A DNA stretch of 64,000 bases from Fomes fomentarius. Its lineage: Eukaryota; Basidiomycota; Agaricomycetes; Polyporales; Polyporaceae. Positions 25,183-37,255 of this stretch are shown one piece after another (within the stretch, counting starts at the first letter, position 1; every line of letters begins with the position of its first letter). The translations under genes were made by a program, and so were the position numbers. Under the pieces are notes generated by a model. It had not been told where the DNA came from. It saw only the letters and a program-made list of their open reading frames with translations, and ran no database searches. The stretch is taken from positions 605,783-669,782 of the forward strand of contig JABYQN010000016.1 in the NCBI GenBank assembly GCA_022606135.1. The letters are read 5' to 3'.

Positions 25183-28100
25183 TCAGGCGCGGTAGCCGAA
25201 CACGACCCGGCCCCAATCCTGTCCCTGGTAGATGAGCACGCCCCGGACCTCCGCGCTATCCAGCTCCAGGCCGAGCTCGAACTCTATATTGGCGTCGGCG
25301 TCGCCACATCAGCAACGTTGCAGCAACAGCGAGCGGCCCCGCGCAGGAAGGGAGACGGCAAAGGCGGGAGCGGCAGAGCAAGATAGGAAATGATACCATC
25401 AGCAACGTCGCCGCCACAACGGGTTTGGCAAACACAGACGGGCGCCTCGCCAACGCCCAATGATAGAACCAGCTAGGGGAACGAGAAGGAGCAGGGCAGG
25501 CAGCGGTGGAACCACGAGATGCGGGACCAGACACAGGACAGAAGACACTAGACAAGACGAGACTGCGACGACGCCCAAGGTATGCGCCCAGTCCAACCTT
25601 GTCTCCCAACTTTGCCCCTGGCATCCCCTCCACTCCCAGTCACGACAGGACCCTGCCTGCTGCCCTGTATATTCTCCTGCTCTCCCCGCGGGCGCCCGTG
25701 CGCGTCTGCACAAGAGAACACAAGATTGAACGCCGACGCACCGGTGTAGAAACCATTCGGGTTTGGTGTATTCGCGTTCTGTTGGAAGCTCGGAAGTGCA
25801 CCCAGATCGATCGTCCACTGGCACAGCTCCGTAATCTGGCCCTGTGCAACGGTGATGAGACGTGAGCATGAGATATACAAAGTTAGATGCGGCGCGCACG
25901 CCGCCGTGACAGATGGGGCAAAGTAGATGGCAGGAGATGGCAGATAGGAACATGGCGTCAGTAGGGGGCTGCTAACAAGCCAGAAGAAGGGCCAGAACTA
26001 GGAGGATAGCAAGCCATGCCCTCCGACGTTGTCGAAGCGCGCGCGCTGCACGTAGGGTCGCTCACCTCATCCGCATACCGCATGATCTTCTCAATTTCCG
26101 AGGTAAACAAAGTCGCGACGAACGTCCGGTCTGCACAACGCAACCGATTCAGCGCGTCAATACACAGTATACAGATTTACGATGCTAGACCGCACTCCGG
26201 ATACCGGTCGGAGAGAGGGTGGAGCACACGTACCGTTTGCAGATTGTGAGAATTTGCTGCACCCGGCGCGTCGTGCGGAGAAACGGGTCAGAAGGCGATT
26301 ACTACTACCGCGTCTACAGAAGAAATCCCGGCGTACCAAAAAGTGGTCTTGAGACGTTGCCTGCGGGTCGACATCGCCGAGACGGTCATCAAACCATGAG
26401 AGGCTTTCGGGGTATTAGAACCGCGACGTACCCTTTTCGCATGATAGCGCCCTTCGCAACCAGATACTGCAACCTGACAAACACCGGGGTGCGAGTCAGT
26501 CTCCCGGCCACCGACGGATCCCGCGGGATCAATCAATCGCAGCTGGTGCCGCACTATACCTGTTCTTGCATATTGGCACACCCGCGTCATTCTCCCGGAT
26601 ATAGCCTGGTCTCTTCAGCCAGTCCTCCTGTTCCGCAGGTAATTTCACCTAGAACCAGACAGGTGACCCAGGTATCGGTGAGGACGCCAACGGGCTGGTG
26701 GGCCGGAGATCACAGCGCACCTTGAGCATGTATGATTGTGGCACAATGACACTCGAGACGAGCGGCCGGCGGGCGAGGCCATATTGCGCCGCCCCCCGTA
26801 CTGTTGCCGTGTCGCAATCGTGCGGACGTGCGATAACTCTGATTCGGGAGCCAAACTGGGCCTGAGAATTGGGGCGAGAGCGCGATGAGCCCCGAGTGTG
26901 ACAAAGAGCACGCGAACAAGGAGCCAACCATGTACACGCACCTGTACCTTACGGAAGAGATATTCGCTGCCTGAGAAACCTCCCACGAGAAGGAGCGCGT
27001 CGAGCCGTTGATCGACCTTCTTCGTTTGAGCTTCGATCAGCTCCAAAACCTATCCAGGGAGAAGCGGTGCCGTGCCGTAAGCGATTGCTGGGAATCGGAT
27101 GTGGAAACACCGACGGACGGCGCGCGCGCAGCCGGCTAATAACAGCGTGGCCAGACGCACCTGGTTCACGACCGGATCGAACACCTCACGCCTGAGGAGG
27201 TTGCCGGGAATCGTCACCTCGCCGTTGACAAGGCCCACCGCGGGATCGTCTGGATCCTCGACATTGAAACAGGTGAAGTGGAACATCTTCTCTGCAAGGT
27301 TCGAATCAGAAACGGCTGCACTCTTGCCCCTCACCCTCCGTCCTGGCCAGACGTTGTCCGCAGTCGAAGGGACACCAGCGATGAGTGCTCCTTACCGTCG
27401 TCCTCGTCCCCCATATACCGCAATTTCTCCGTCTCGCTAAAGTGCTCCATGAAGTTGGCAAGACTGACCGGGTCAAGGTGGACCGGATGATCCGCAAGCA
27501 GCGTCTTGATCAGCTCACGGAAACGCAGATCTAGGAAGAGGGACCCGCAATTCGCTCCTGAGCGAGCGCACATCTCCGCTATTTCCAGGTTAGACAGCAT
27601 GCCGATAATCTTGTAAACAGCCAGGTCCTGTCACGGGCGAGCAATCATCGCCACTTAGTCTACCCCGCGGATTTCTGGTCGCATGTGACATAGAACGGGA
27701 CGTACGACAGTACCACCACCGGCATCACATATCATAAAGTTCTGATTAGGAGCGAGCTTGTGCACATCCGTAAGGTTCGCACAGTGCACCGCCGCAGCTT
27801 CTGGCTCACTGTGAAGAGAGAGGTGAGCGTCGGCGTCGCGTTTGAATTGTTGACTTCCACCCACCTGATGATGCGTAGCCGTTCCCTCCAGTCGTTGTCG
27901 CCGGCTCTTGCAGACCGGACCAATCCAGCAGCGATAGCGGCATCTCGCATCATCTGGCATCCGGTAGCATCCCAGGCAGCGGGCACGGTGAGCCATACAT
28001 CCGCCGAATCTGTGACCAAGCACAAGGGTCTCCGTGAGTGCGCGGAGGAAGTCGCTCTAAACGAATCAGGCGCCTACCGAGATCGGCGACTGCGCCTATT

Positions 28101-29175
28101 TCGCGGGTAATCTGCTGTTTAGCATAGTCCCATAGGCACAGGAGGAAGTCGGTGATAAGATCGATAGCCCGCTTCCCTGGCTGAAGTCAGAGCATCTTCA
28201 GAGTTCTGCTCACGCCATACAAGATGTATGTCCCTTACAGGAAGCGCTGGCAGGCGAGGATCTACCTTTGCTTGATCGCGGAGCGTTTGCGGCTCCAAGA
28301 ACAGCTTGAACCTTCAGATTGTTTGATATGATAATCCCTGTTTATCTGAAACCGTAATGAACGTACCATTCGCATTTGATCGCCCCTGGCATCGGACCAG
28401 CATTCTTAGCCTCAAGACCCCACGCCAGCACCTGTCCCGTCTGGTCGTACAGCAAGCAAGTCGGGATCTTCCTGAACGTTTCAAATGACCCCGGCCAATT
28501 GAGTATCTGCTGCACCCTACCGCCGGCGATGCGGGAAGATCCATAGGCCTAAGATACACCTCTGAGCATCAAACCGTGCCGACAGTCTGCCGCTGAACAC
28601 TTACAACGCCCGAAAAGGTCGTACCTGGTCACGGAAGCTGAGAACCTCTCCTCCTCGCCCCAGCGTAGACAGGTGAACTCACCGAAGTCGATCGATACGG
28701 ACAGTTTCCCTTCGTCGGCAAACGACATCTGTTGAGGTAACGTAGGCGGAGTCTGGCCCCTGGACGTAACTGACATTGCTACGCTGCGATCGGGGGTCGT
28801 CCGAGCGAGCGGTGGGCTTTGAATATTACTGCTGTACGCGCTGTACGGCGAAGGGCCGGTTCTGGGAGGCGGGGATCCAGGCGTTTGAGGTGGCATTGCG
28901 CCGTTGGGGTACATTCCCGGCGGAGGGGATCCTTGTACAGCTGGGTACTGCGGGAATGTTGTCTGCTGATTTGGAGATGACCCGTACCCATTTTGGTATG
29001 CTTGCGGAGGCGGGGAAGGTCCTGAGGCTATTGGGAACGTCTTTTCGCTGCCTGGCCATCCGGGATTCGGCTGGGGTCCTGGCTGCTGGGTGATAGGCTG
29101 CGATGGGAAGGGCGTTACATTCTGCGCGGCCTGCGCGTTGGCGGCTTTGTGGGTGGCCTCGCCACAACAGCTCAT
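25183..29175 (-). CDS. Hsp70-family protein, HSPA12-like, with proline-rich N terminus
   Basis: Eighteen exons, joined in frame to 724 residues: 28683-29175, 28605-28624, 28367-28548, 28239-28311, 28078-28180, 27865-28009, 27706-27808, 27396-27627, 27161-27291, 26942-27049, 26721-26861, 26560-26648, 26432-26473, 26337-26360, 26234-26256, 26066-26130, 25742-25841, 25183-25283. Start MSCCGEATH at 29175. Residues 1-155 are Pro/Gln/Ser-rich and probably disordered. The ATPase fold then follows: SIDFGTTFSGVAYG (phosphate 1, residues 161-174), LTVPAAWD, the EPEAAAVHCA connect motif, ICDAGGGTV (phosphate 2), LLLVGGFSGSEYLF (adenosine), and a short HSPA12-type C-terminal domain ending GQDWGRVVFGYRA, with no canonical DnaK substrate domain or EEVD tail. 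Expected to bind ATP; the client role of fungal HSPA12 proteins is unknown. Exon 2 is a 20-nt microexon. Confidence 0.92.
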
Positions 29176-31248
29176 GGTCGTCCAGGTCGTGGTCAATGAG
29201 GAAAGGAGAGTGCCGATACGCGCTGTCCATGGCGCAGACGAGTATGGCAGAGGCAGCGCCGAAGTGTCAATATACCGCACCGCTTCCTGGTCACTTAATC
29301 CCGCTCAAACGTGCTGGGCCTGCTCTGGGCGCCCGGTTCGAACCGGTTCACTGCAGGCGGTTCAGTTTATGGTGCCCACACGGTCACGCGCGCCCTATCC
29401 CGAACGCGTTTGTGGCGCACATTGACGCGATGCGGACACTTTCTGAGGAGTGAGAATTCAGGTTCATGATTCATTTACATCCCATCCCTTGAGATTCTGC
29501 ATATTGTCACTTTACCTCGCGGTGTCAGCCTTGCCGCTCAGGCTGAGCAAGCCTGAGGCACGACTCCCTAGAGCGTGACTTTCAAGTTAGAGTAGTGGTG
29601 CATGAGTCTACATACACATATCTGTGACGAACGCATTGCAAACTTCCTTTTCAATCCTACCGCCTCAGTAAGTATCTACATACTCAGCTCTTTCCTTCTG
29701 ATCATTAATCACGACTTTACAGCCTTCATCGATGAGATGGTAGAAGGACGAAGCAAGCTTGGTAAGAGATCTTCGGTCTCAATCGAACACACTCCACAGC
29801 GACAGCGGGCCTGTCCTTAATACGTAAAAAAGACCAGACCGACTATGCGTTGCACCAGGGCTGACATTACGTTGAAGTGCCGCGTTCTAGGGTGATCATT
29901 GTTTGTGTATACCAGGTTCTTCTGCTTCGAAGAAGTTCTTCTGGGAGGACACCGGGCTATAATGAGACCACAATCAAAACACAGTGGGAGTTGCATGCTG
30001 CAATTTGACTCACCCGATGAACGGCTGCACGAGGCACATTAAACCTCGTGTGAGTGCCCCCTTGAGGCAACCCTTCACTAGGCTCACTATGTCCACCGCG
30101 GGGAGACTGCGTCCTGCATAGAATGCTGATAAGGTAGTAGTGCCAACCAACTAACGGCGGCCGCAGCAATAAGATCCTTCCGAACGAACCCTTCACATTC
30201 ACGAAGATGTTAGCCCAGGTATCGGAACGAGGGTGCCGTTCGTCCCACGTCCAAGACTTTGTACATTGGAAAATGGTAGCGTGTGCTTGCCAAATATTGA
30301 TTACAACCTCTCACCATTCAGGGGTTTGATGTGATGTGCAACTTTCACCTCTTCAACGAGGCAGCTGGAGCTACTCCCACTAGTGTCTGAGGGTGAAATC
30401 TAGTTCTGCGATGGGTTGCTAACTAGCTACCATTCCTGCGGACCATCGGTAGGCCGTGTCTGGTCTTAACATTCAAGGCATTCCAAAGACAAGGAATATG
30501 GGCTGATTAATCTGTGGCAAGAGTCCCGTAATATCGACATGTTGTCGCCATGGACCTGTGTGAATGAACCGAACACCATCTCGTGTTCGTAATAATCTCA
30601 AAACCACATCTTTGCCAACATATGGGGTGTCAGATGTTGCAACGCGGCAAGCCACGGCAAAAATGGTAAAGTCACCAAGAAAGCTCTGATGCAAACCGGT
30701 GCTGCCGGTTTGTGGCCGATCTGTGTCAGATAGCGACGACCCGGGCGGGGTGTCAATCTCGTAAGAACTACCGGCCGAAGTGACCACGACCTTGTCGAAG
30801 TAGTCCCAAGACTAAAAGTAGCACATATAAGCAGTAGCTCATACATATGCTATACTCCGGGAGTGGAACTGCCAGAATTCCGGAAAATAATGGGGGAGTC
30901 ACCACTCATCATGTCGGGCATACTATGGAGTCTCGTGAGAACGTTAGCTCTCAGAATGGGTACTTCCCACCATTCGCTGATTCCCTCAGAGCATTTTGCT
31001 CTGAGTAATGTAGCACTACATAGTGACGTACCCGGCATCATGGACACGACGAGGCCATGAAGGAACAGCGTGTTTAGTGAGTGACAGGATCCCTCATTTA
31101 CCTGACCTTCCAAAAGCGGCGCCTCATCGGCAATCGCCGAATACGCGTCGGGCTGTTGTGCGTCACTGCTGCGTGGATTTGGACCGTTGTCTCACTCTCT
31201 CAGCTTTTGGCCCTGCTCCACCTCTCCGCTCATTGCTTCTCAACCATC
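29176..31248. other. Divergent intergenic region, 2.1 kb
   Basis: Lies between the divergent Hsp70 and CBP6-like genes and presumably contains both promoters. Only short open frames without family resemblance. A CT-rich tract (about 31180-31240) directly precedes the start at 31249. Confidence 0.55.
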
Positions 31249-32231
31249 ATGTCGGCTGCAAGTGCAACTGCTAGCCTGAAGCAGCAGCTGCAGAAGATAG
31301 CCGCGAATTGGCCTGGCGACCCGTTTCGACCGAACGTCCAGCTCAAGACCTTCCTCACTTCCCTCGCCGAGCACCCGAACCTGACCCCCGCTGCTGTCCG
31401 CGCTGCGCGTGCGCTGCAAGATAACGAATACAAGACGAAGGTGAGTCTCGTGAAACGGGTGGATGTCAGCGGCATTCGGGATCTGTATATGCGCCATGTG
31501 CGTCGTCTCGAGAATGGTATGAACACGCGAAGGCAAGGTCTCTCTTCCTATGTGTTCATGCGTTCACCCTTTTTTGCTCCAGCGTGACTCGTGCCTTCCC
31601 TACAAGACCGGTGCGGTCCTGATTGGATGCTGGGTAGCACGCCCGGCCAGGAAGCTCAGAGGCTCAGAGGACATGTCGTATGGACATGTCTACCCGGACG
31701 AACTTATCGGAGTTCAACTTGCCCCTCTCTTCGTACAGCCTCATGGTCCTGCCGCACGCGAGCACTTCGCAAAGGAGATATATGAACCGACGGTTCCTCG
31801 GAGTTCGAACCTGTTGTCGCTTTTCACCGACGGAGATATCCTTAGATTTGCAGGTCTCCCGGTGATCCGGGCATCCTCGCCGTGGTGGAGGATTGCGCCA
31901 GGTGTGGGCTACTCAAGAGTCGGAGTTGAAGTTCGGATTGCGGCAACTATGCGCCTTTGCCTTCTCTCACTCGCCGAGCTGCCCCGCGCCCACCATTCCC
32001 TTCTGAGGAGACATGGCGTGCACCCTCTTCTTTTCCGTTCTTTCTGATTGTGGCATGGGAGTACGTGGAACTGACCGATGCGCGTGTCCAATCATCCAGT
32101 ATGCTCTGTCAGCCAAAACTCTCCAGCCAGCATCAATGCCCCATCACTACACTCGTCTCGTAGAAGCGTTTGACAAGAGTGCGCGAGGCATCGCGCGTCC
32201 CTGGTGGAAGATTTTCTTCAACATCTGGTGA
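31249..32231 (+). CDS. Small mitochondrial assembly factor-like protein (CBP6/UQCC2-like, tentative)
   Basis: Two exons, 31249-31440 and 32100-32231, phase-0 join, 107 residues. The N-terminal half carries LQKIAANWPGDPFRPNVQLK and a helical segment ending DNEYKTK; the second exon has ALSAKTLQPASMPHHYTRLV and ends RPWWKIFFNIW. The pattern of a WP-x-D motif near the N terminus and PASxPxxYxRL near the C terminus resembles fungal Cbp6/UQCC2-type cytochrome bc1 assembly factors, which act on cytochrome b synthesis in mitochondria. The similarity is modest, so the name is tentative; that it is a real conserved small gene is better supported. The single intron (31441-32099, 659 nt) is unusually long for this window. 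Confidence 0.7.
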
Positions 32232-33083
32232 AGCCGTGCCACCGCCCCCGTATTCTTCGCCTTGGACGTTCCATTGACCGGTGTGTGTTCCGCTCCACCC
32301 TCTTGCCCTCCTGCTAACTTCTGGCAGACCCTCCAAGCATGCTGTCGCTGCGCATACATCCCCGCATTCTCCCATTCGTTCTCACAATTTACAACGTGAC
32401 ACCCCGACGACGTGCATGTGCATCATGGTCTTCACCGTACATTGCGTGATCGGAGGAAGTGCTGAGACCGCGGAGTCTGATCAACGTGTCGGCTTCGCCC
32501 AGTCTGTGGGCCACATGCTGTCGTCGCTTCCGCACGCTACCCGACATTTTGACTATGTATTCTACCCACAAGGGAAGTCTGCGCACCATCCCGATAATCG
32601 TTGCGAATCTCGATACGGTATTCTAAATTCCTGATGCTCGAGCCCGCGTCCCGAGCCTGCGCCCGCCCCCAGCAACCGGACTCGACACGAAAAAGTTTCG
32701 CGGGAGAAGGTTCGATACGAACGTTCGCAAGGGGAAAGCCACAAGGGGCGAATGAATCGTGGCTGCTTACGCACATCGACCATCGATGACCATTGAGTGA
32801 TAACCCACGCGCCTTGCGGTCTGTGAGTACCAACGCCAAGATTAAGCATTACATACACGTCCCGACGCCACCGTGGCCGCTACCGGTGCGTGCACTCGTA
32901 CAGTAAGGACTAAGCTCAGGACATCCGCCAACATGGTGGCGCACAGCGTAAGTTGCCGGTCAGTGGCCGGTGAACGGCTGAACATGAAACGACCGCATTC
33001 CGCCTGAGCTGAGACGGTGGCTCCCTATTGGAACCTTCACACACTCGTGGACGTTATCCCAGCCCTCTCGACGGCGTTGGAGC
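32232..33083. other. Convergent intergenic region
   Basis: 3' regions of the CBP6-like and NOC2 genes. No gene recognised. Confidence 0.55.
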
Positions 33084-35886
33084 TCAGTCCTCCAAGATCT
33101 CGGCTTCGCCCTCCCGTGCCTGTAAGGAGAACAACCGCGATCAGCAGCTTGAAGAATGGAGCCCTCGCACGGCCCCCGAGACCGCGCCCTTGTCCTCATC
33201 CTCGTCCTCGAGTTAGTGCTCGAGTCCGAGCTCGGCCCTAGCCAATTTCCGGCAACCGTGGAGAGCGAGTGAACACGTACAACAAAGAACGAACACAGAC
33301 GCACCTTCTCGACGAGCTTCCTGCGCTTTTCCCTCGCCTTCCGCTGCACCCTCACATACCTCCCGAGCGGCGTATCCTCCGTCTTTGCCGCCGCGTCCTC
33401 TTCCCACCGCTCGACCTCGGCGAGCCTGCCCGGCGCAAACGACACGCCCTTCCGATTTTGCTCCGCCCACTTCGCGCTTTCCTCCACGCGCTCGACGAGC
33501 ATCTTCGCGAACCCCGCTTCCTTGGCCTTCGTGCCCTTGCCCTGTGTGCCCTTCGCGCCCTTGATCGCCTTGCGAAGGAGCAGGACGACCGGCACGATCA
33601 TCTCTGGGAAGCCTATGCTTCCATGCACGGGCGGGCTCGCGAGGTGCTCGGCGAGGAGAAATGCGGCCTCCTCCGCAAGACCTTCGTTATACACACGCGT
33701 CTTGAGGTACTGCTGTGGCGCGCGGATGTGCGTGTCGAAGTCAAGTGGGCGGAGCGTGCTCGCCTTGGGCTTGGACGACGCGGAGAGCGTCGCGGTGAGG
33801 ACGGGGAGGATGTACGGCGCGAGCGGGACGTAGGTGTGCGTGTGCCGCGTGAGGTGCAGGAGGGAGCGGATGATGTGCAGGTGGAAGGGGAAGGAGCGTG
33901 CGTTGTGGATGAGTCTAGGGGGACTGTGAATACGCGGATCAGGAGCGTGAAGAGTGGAGAGAGTACCTTGCAGCTCCAAGTGCGACCTGGACAAGGGGGT
34001 AGATAAGGGCTCGGAGCTCACTCTCTTGCCCGCGACGCTCAATCAAAGTTTGCTTGTCGCAGGCACGAGCGATGACAATCGCCCAGAAGTCGACGCAGTG
34101 TACATATTGCCAGTTGTACACCAACTTGTATGCCTCCTACCGTGCGAGAGACGATTGAGCTTCCCAACAAATATAGAACGAGTCGAAGGGCAGCAGCTCA
34201 CCTTCGTCTTCGTCTTCATGCTATTGCGCAGGTGGATCGCAAGCTGGCGGATATACCCGAACGCATGCTGGTACGACGTCGCATGATCCGCGCAGAACAG
34301 CTCGCTCGCCGAGTGCTTCATCAGATTGATCGACGGGAGCGTATGTGCGCTCGTCGACTTGCACGAGCGAACCAACGTCAAATACGTGCTCTAGTAAGGA
34401 TATTGAGATGAGACGGCAGCAGAATCATACAGAACAGAACCATAAAGAGGGTGTGCGTACCTTGAGGACGGAGTCCAGAATGGACTCGTCCATGGCCGCG
34501 GCCAACCGCCGCACCGAGAGGAAGGCGGCGATGCGCACGCTGTCCTCCGCGCTCGACCAGTAGTCCAGACATGTCTTCAGATACAGCTTGACGGTCTTCC
34601 GGTTGCTCGTGATGTACGGCACGAGCTTGGCGGTCTGGCTCAGGGCGAGCCGGAGCATGTCGTCGTCCGAGATCTGGCCCATGAAGTGGAGGACGTTGTG
34701 GAAGTACGAGAGGACGAACTTCTGGAGTGTTTTCCATTTGGTCGTTTGGGTTGGTGCCTTGCTGGAGAATGGGGGCGCGATGAGGATCACGACCACGCAG
34801 ATCAGAGTGTGCAAACTTACAATTTGCCGTTCGGTAGTGAACGGAACGGACAATGATGCTCCAGGACAACCGGGGTGTACCGAAGAGCGGTCGTGACCAG
34901 CTTGTTGTACACTAAAGAACGCTCAGTAAGGCGGATTGGAAGGCCCGTAGGAGATACATACCGGATGAGCTGTCTATCCTCCACGCGAGCACCTGGTCTT
35001 CCTCGTTCATGTGGACTGCAGACCTGAACGCGATCAACATCTTCCGGAGCGCTTTGAGTGATCGGTGCTAGCGGGCAGGACATGTTAATAGGCGTGTTCT
35101 CAGTCGGAATAGATGAGGACACGTACGTCCAGCAGTGCCTTCTGCCACCGCTGTAGCACTTCCTTGGTAAGGACAGGTGTCTGGTCCTCCTCCATGGCCT
35201 CATCGTCTTCTTCCCGCACGATGCCGTCCAGGTTGAAGTCGAGGAGCTCGCGATCGTTCTCTTGGAGGTACTTGTAGAACTCGGGATCCTTCTCCGCAAG
35301 CTTCGACAGCTCCACGAGATGTGTCTCGCCTTCGTCTTGAAGCTTATCAGAAGCAAGCGAACCTTCCTAGCAGAACCAACATACCGTCAAGGTCATCCAC
35401 GTCCGCGAACGACTCGTTGTCGTCGACCTCGCTTCCGGCATCCTCATCCTCCTCATCAACTTCCTCCATGCCTCCACCGGCTTCGCTCTGTCAAGACAGA
35501 CTTCTCAACATCTCTATGACGCCTACATAACTGTGAACTCACCCCTCCGTCCTCGTCATCACTCACATCTTGCATGAAACCACCTCCAAGGAAGTCATCC
35601 ACAGACATCCCCTTGAACCTACCGGCCCGCACGATCAGGAACTCGCAGCTTCCACAAACAAACATATCACGCACTTTCCAGACGTCTCCTGCGCCTCCTG
35701 GTCGTCCTCCTCTTCACCGCCACCGTCATCCTCCACTGTGTGTGTTTGCCTACCCTTGCCCTTCGCCGCTTGCCTCTTTTCGGTCTTCTTTTTCATGTCG
35801 CGATGCTTCCGGCGCGCCTGGATCGTCTTTTTCAGCTGCCCACTTGCAGCAAACTTTCTGGCAGACTTGACGGCCTTCTTCCCCAT
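33084..35886 (-). CDS. NOC2: Nucleolar complex protein 2 (Noc2), ribosome biogenesis
   Basis: Eleven exons, joined to 700 residues: 35675-35886, 35543-35618, 35385-35487, 35127-35335, 34962-35067, 34821-34911, 34461-34761, 34202-34390, 33967-34136, 33305-33914, 33084-33119. Noc2 pairs with Noc1 and Noc3 in escorting pre-60S particles from the nucleolus through the nucleoplasm. Seen: basic N terminus [12 protein letters not shown] with lysine/arginine-rich runs (nucleolar signal-like), the acidic [11 protein letters not shown] and [14 protein letters not shown] stretches, [76 protein letters not shown] and [18 protein letters not shown], all characteristic of the Noc2 family. The last exon codes only 11 residues ([11 protein letters not shown]) after a 185-nt intron; readthrough of that intron would give a different tail. 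The start lies about 200 bases from the plus-strand frame at 36086. Confidence 0.94.
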
Positions 35887-36085
35887 GACGCAAGTTGATG
35901 AGACAAGGAGGGAACGCAAGAAAGTCCGGACCGTGACGAGTCGCAGCAGCGCGTAAGTATTGCGGCAGCCTGGCTTGTGCAGGAAACTTTCAGTGCCGGC
36001 GTCTATGAAACCTGAGAACCTAACCCCAGAATAGGGGCTGATCCGAGAGGGTCACCGCCTCGAGAGCACCTCTGCTCTGGACTTC

Positions 36086-36601
36086 GTGCCGTCCTTGCAC
36101 AGACTAACCATCACTGAAGAGGAAGATGACGCGATAGGACGAATGCCCTTCAAAACACTCTACACTCTGACAAGGGAATGTTCGGCGCTAACATCATCCA
36201 CTCTTCAGCACTCCAAGAGCTCCGAACGATACATATTATCGAATGGCAGTGCGAGCCTGCGCACGCCCAACGACGACGTCCTCGAAATTGTGCAAGGATT
36301 TGCCCAGCTGCCAGCACGCACTCGACATCACGTTATTCCCAACTACCCTACTAAGCATGAAGATCTTCGAGCCATTGCGAGGGTGTGCCTTAAGGCCATT
36401 GGAGGGGCGCGGGTTCGTGAGTTGTCATTCATTCAGTGTCTGTTTTCCGAGGTCTGTTTAGCGCCTCGGAGACAATCTACGCGATACAGACTTACGGCGT
36501 CGAGAGAAGCCGCTCAAAAACACTTGTTGAGAAACAAGGGGGTGAACGTGGGCAAAGAGGAGAATAAGGACGAGGTGGGAGTGGAAAGGGTATGTAAGTA
36601 G
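36086..36601 (+). CDS. Hypothetical protein
   Basis: A 171-codon frame opening 200 bases from the NOC2 start, in divergent orientation. An acidic stretch (ITEEEDDAIGRM) and mixed composition such as EIVQGFAQLPARTRHH and KHEDLRAIARVCLK look coding-like, and the C-terminal third is basic/charged. No family was recognised, no clear introns were found, and the start is the first ATG. It could be a young, decayed or antisense frame. Low confidence. Confidence 0.28.
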   Translation: MPSLHRLTITEEEDDAIGRMPFKTLYTLTRECSALTSSTLQHSKSSERYILSNGSASLRTPNDDVLEIVQGFAQLPARTRHHVIPNYPTKHEDLRAIARVCLKAIGGARVRELSFIQCLFSEVCLAPRRQSTRYRLTASREAAQKHLLRNKGVNVGKEENKDEVGVERVCK

Positions 36602-37255
36602 GTCGTTATTGCCGAGCGGGGTGTACGACGACTGACGAGTTGTCAATGTCATACTGAGGGGTACCTCCGGCGCTTCCCGACGGACGAACCTCTTCTTGTC
36701 CACTCCCTCTACCACAATCGCGCGACGGTGGCAGACACTGGAAAACGATATCCCACTCTGACTTGCTATGCAGCCTACTATGCACTGCAAAGATCGGATC
36801 CTTTGCGAGGTCAAGAAAGGGATAGGAATTGGAAAATGGAAATAAAAAGTTCCCTTAAACCTGCAGAAATAGGCCTCCAATGCCTTTCCAGGGCAGATAA
36901 ATCAGGCTTACCTATCCCTGTACACCTAACCCAACGAACCTTGTGAAACTGAGCAAGCTCATCGTTTCTCCAAAGTTTCTCGGTGGAGGAAACAGTGTGT
37001 CCGTTCCAGTGATGGATGCAGCGATACGGCCCCTAAGACAACTACGTGGCTATCATACTCCGACAAGCAGCTGGACAACATTGCTCCGTCCTGCTACTGT
37101 TTCGCCTCAATGACTCATCAAATATATAAGGGGAAACGCGACCCACCCAAATGCACGCTGACAGCCTGAGGGCCGACATTGGTGAGTATTCAGGCTACCA
37201 AGACCTGAGTGAAGCAGAGGTCCACCCAGTCAACGGCCGACGATGCACGCCAATT
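36602..37255. other. Intergenic, border of the repeat block
   Basis: No gene seen. Immediately precedes the first direct copy of the repeat family. Confidence 0.5.

Noticed and set aside
29325..29350. GGTTCGAACC, resembling a tRNA B box
   Set aside because: No matching acceptor stem, D arm or anticodon arm could be placed around it.
31550..32047. 165-codon frame within the CBP6-like intron
   Set aside because: No recognised similarity, and it overlaps the splice region needed for the conserved gene.
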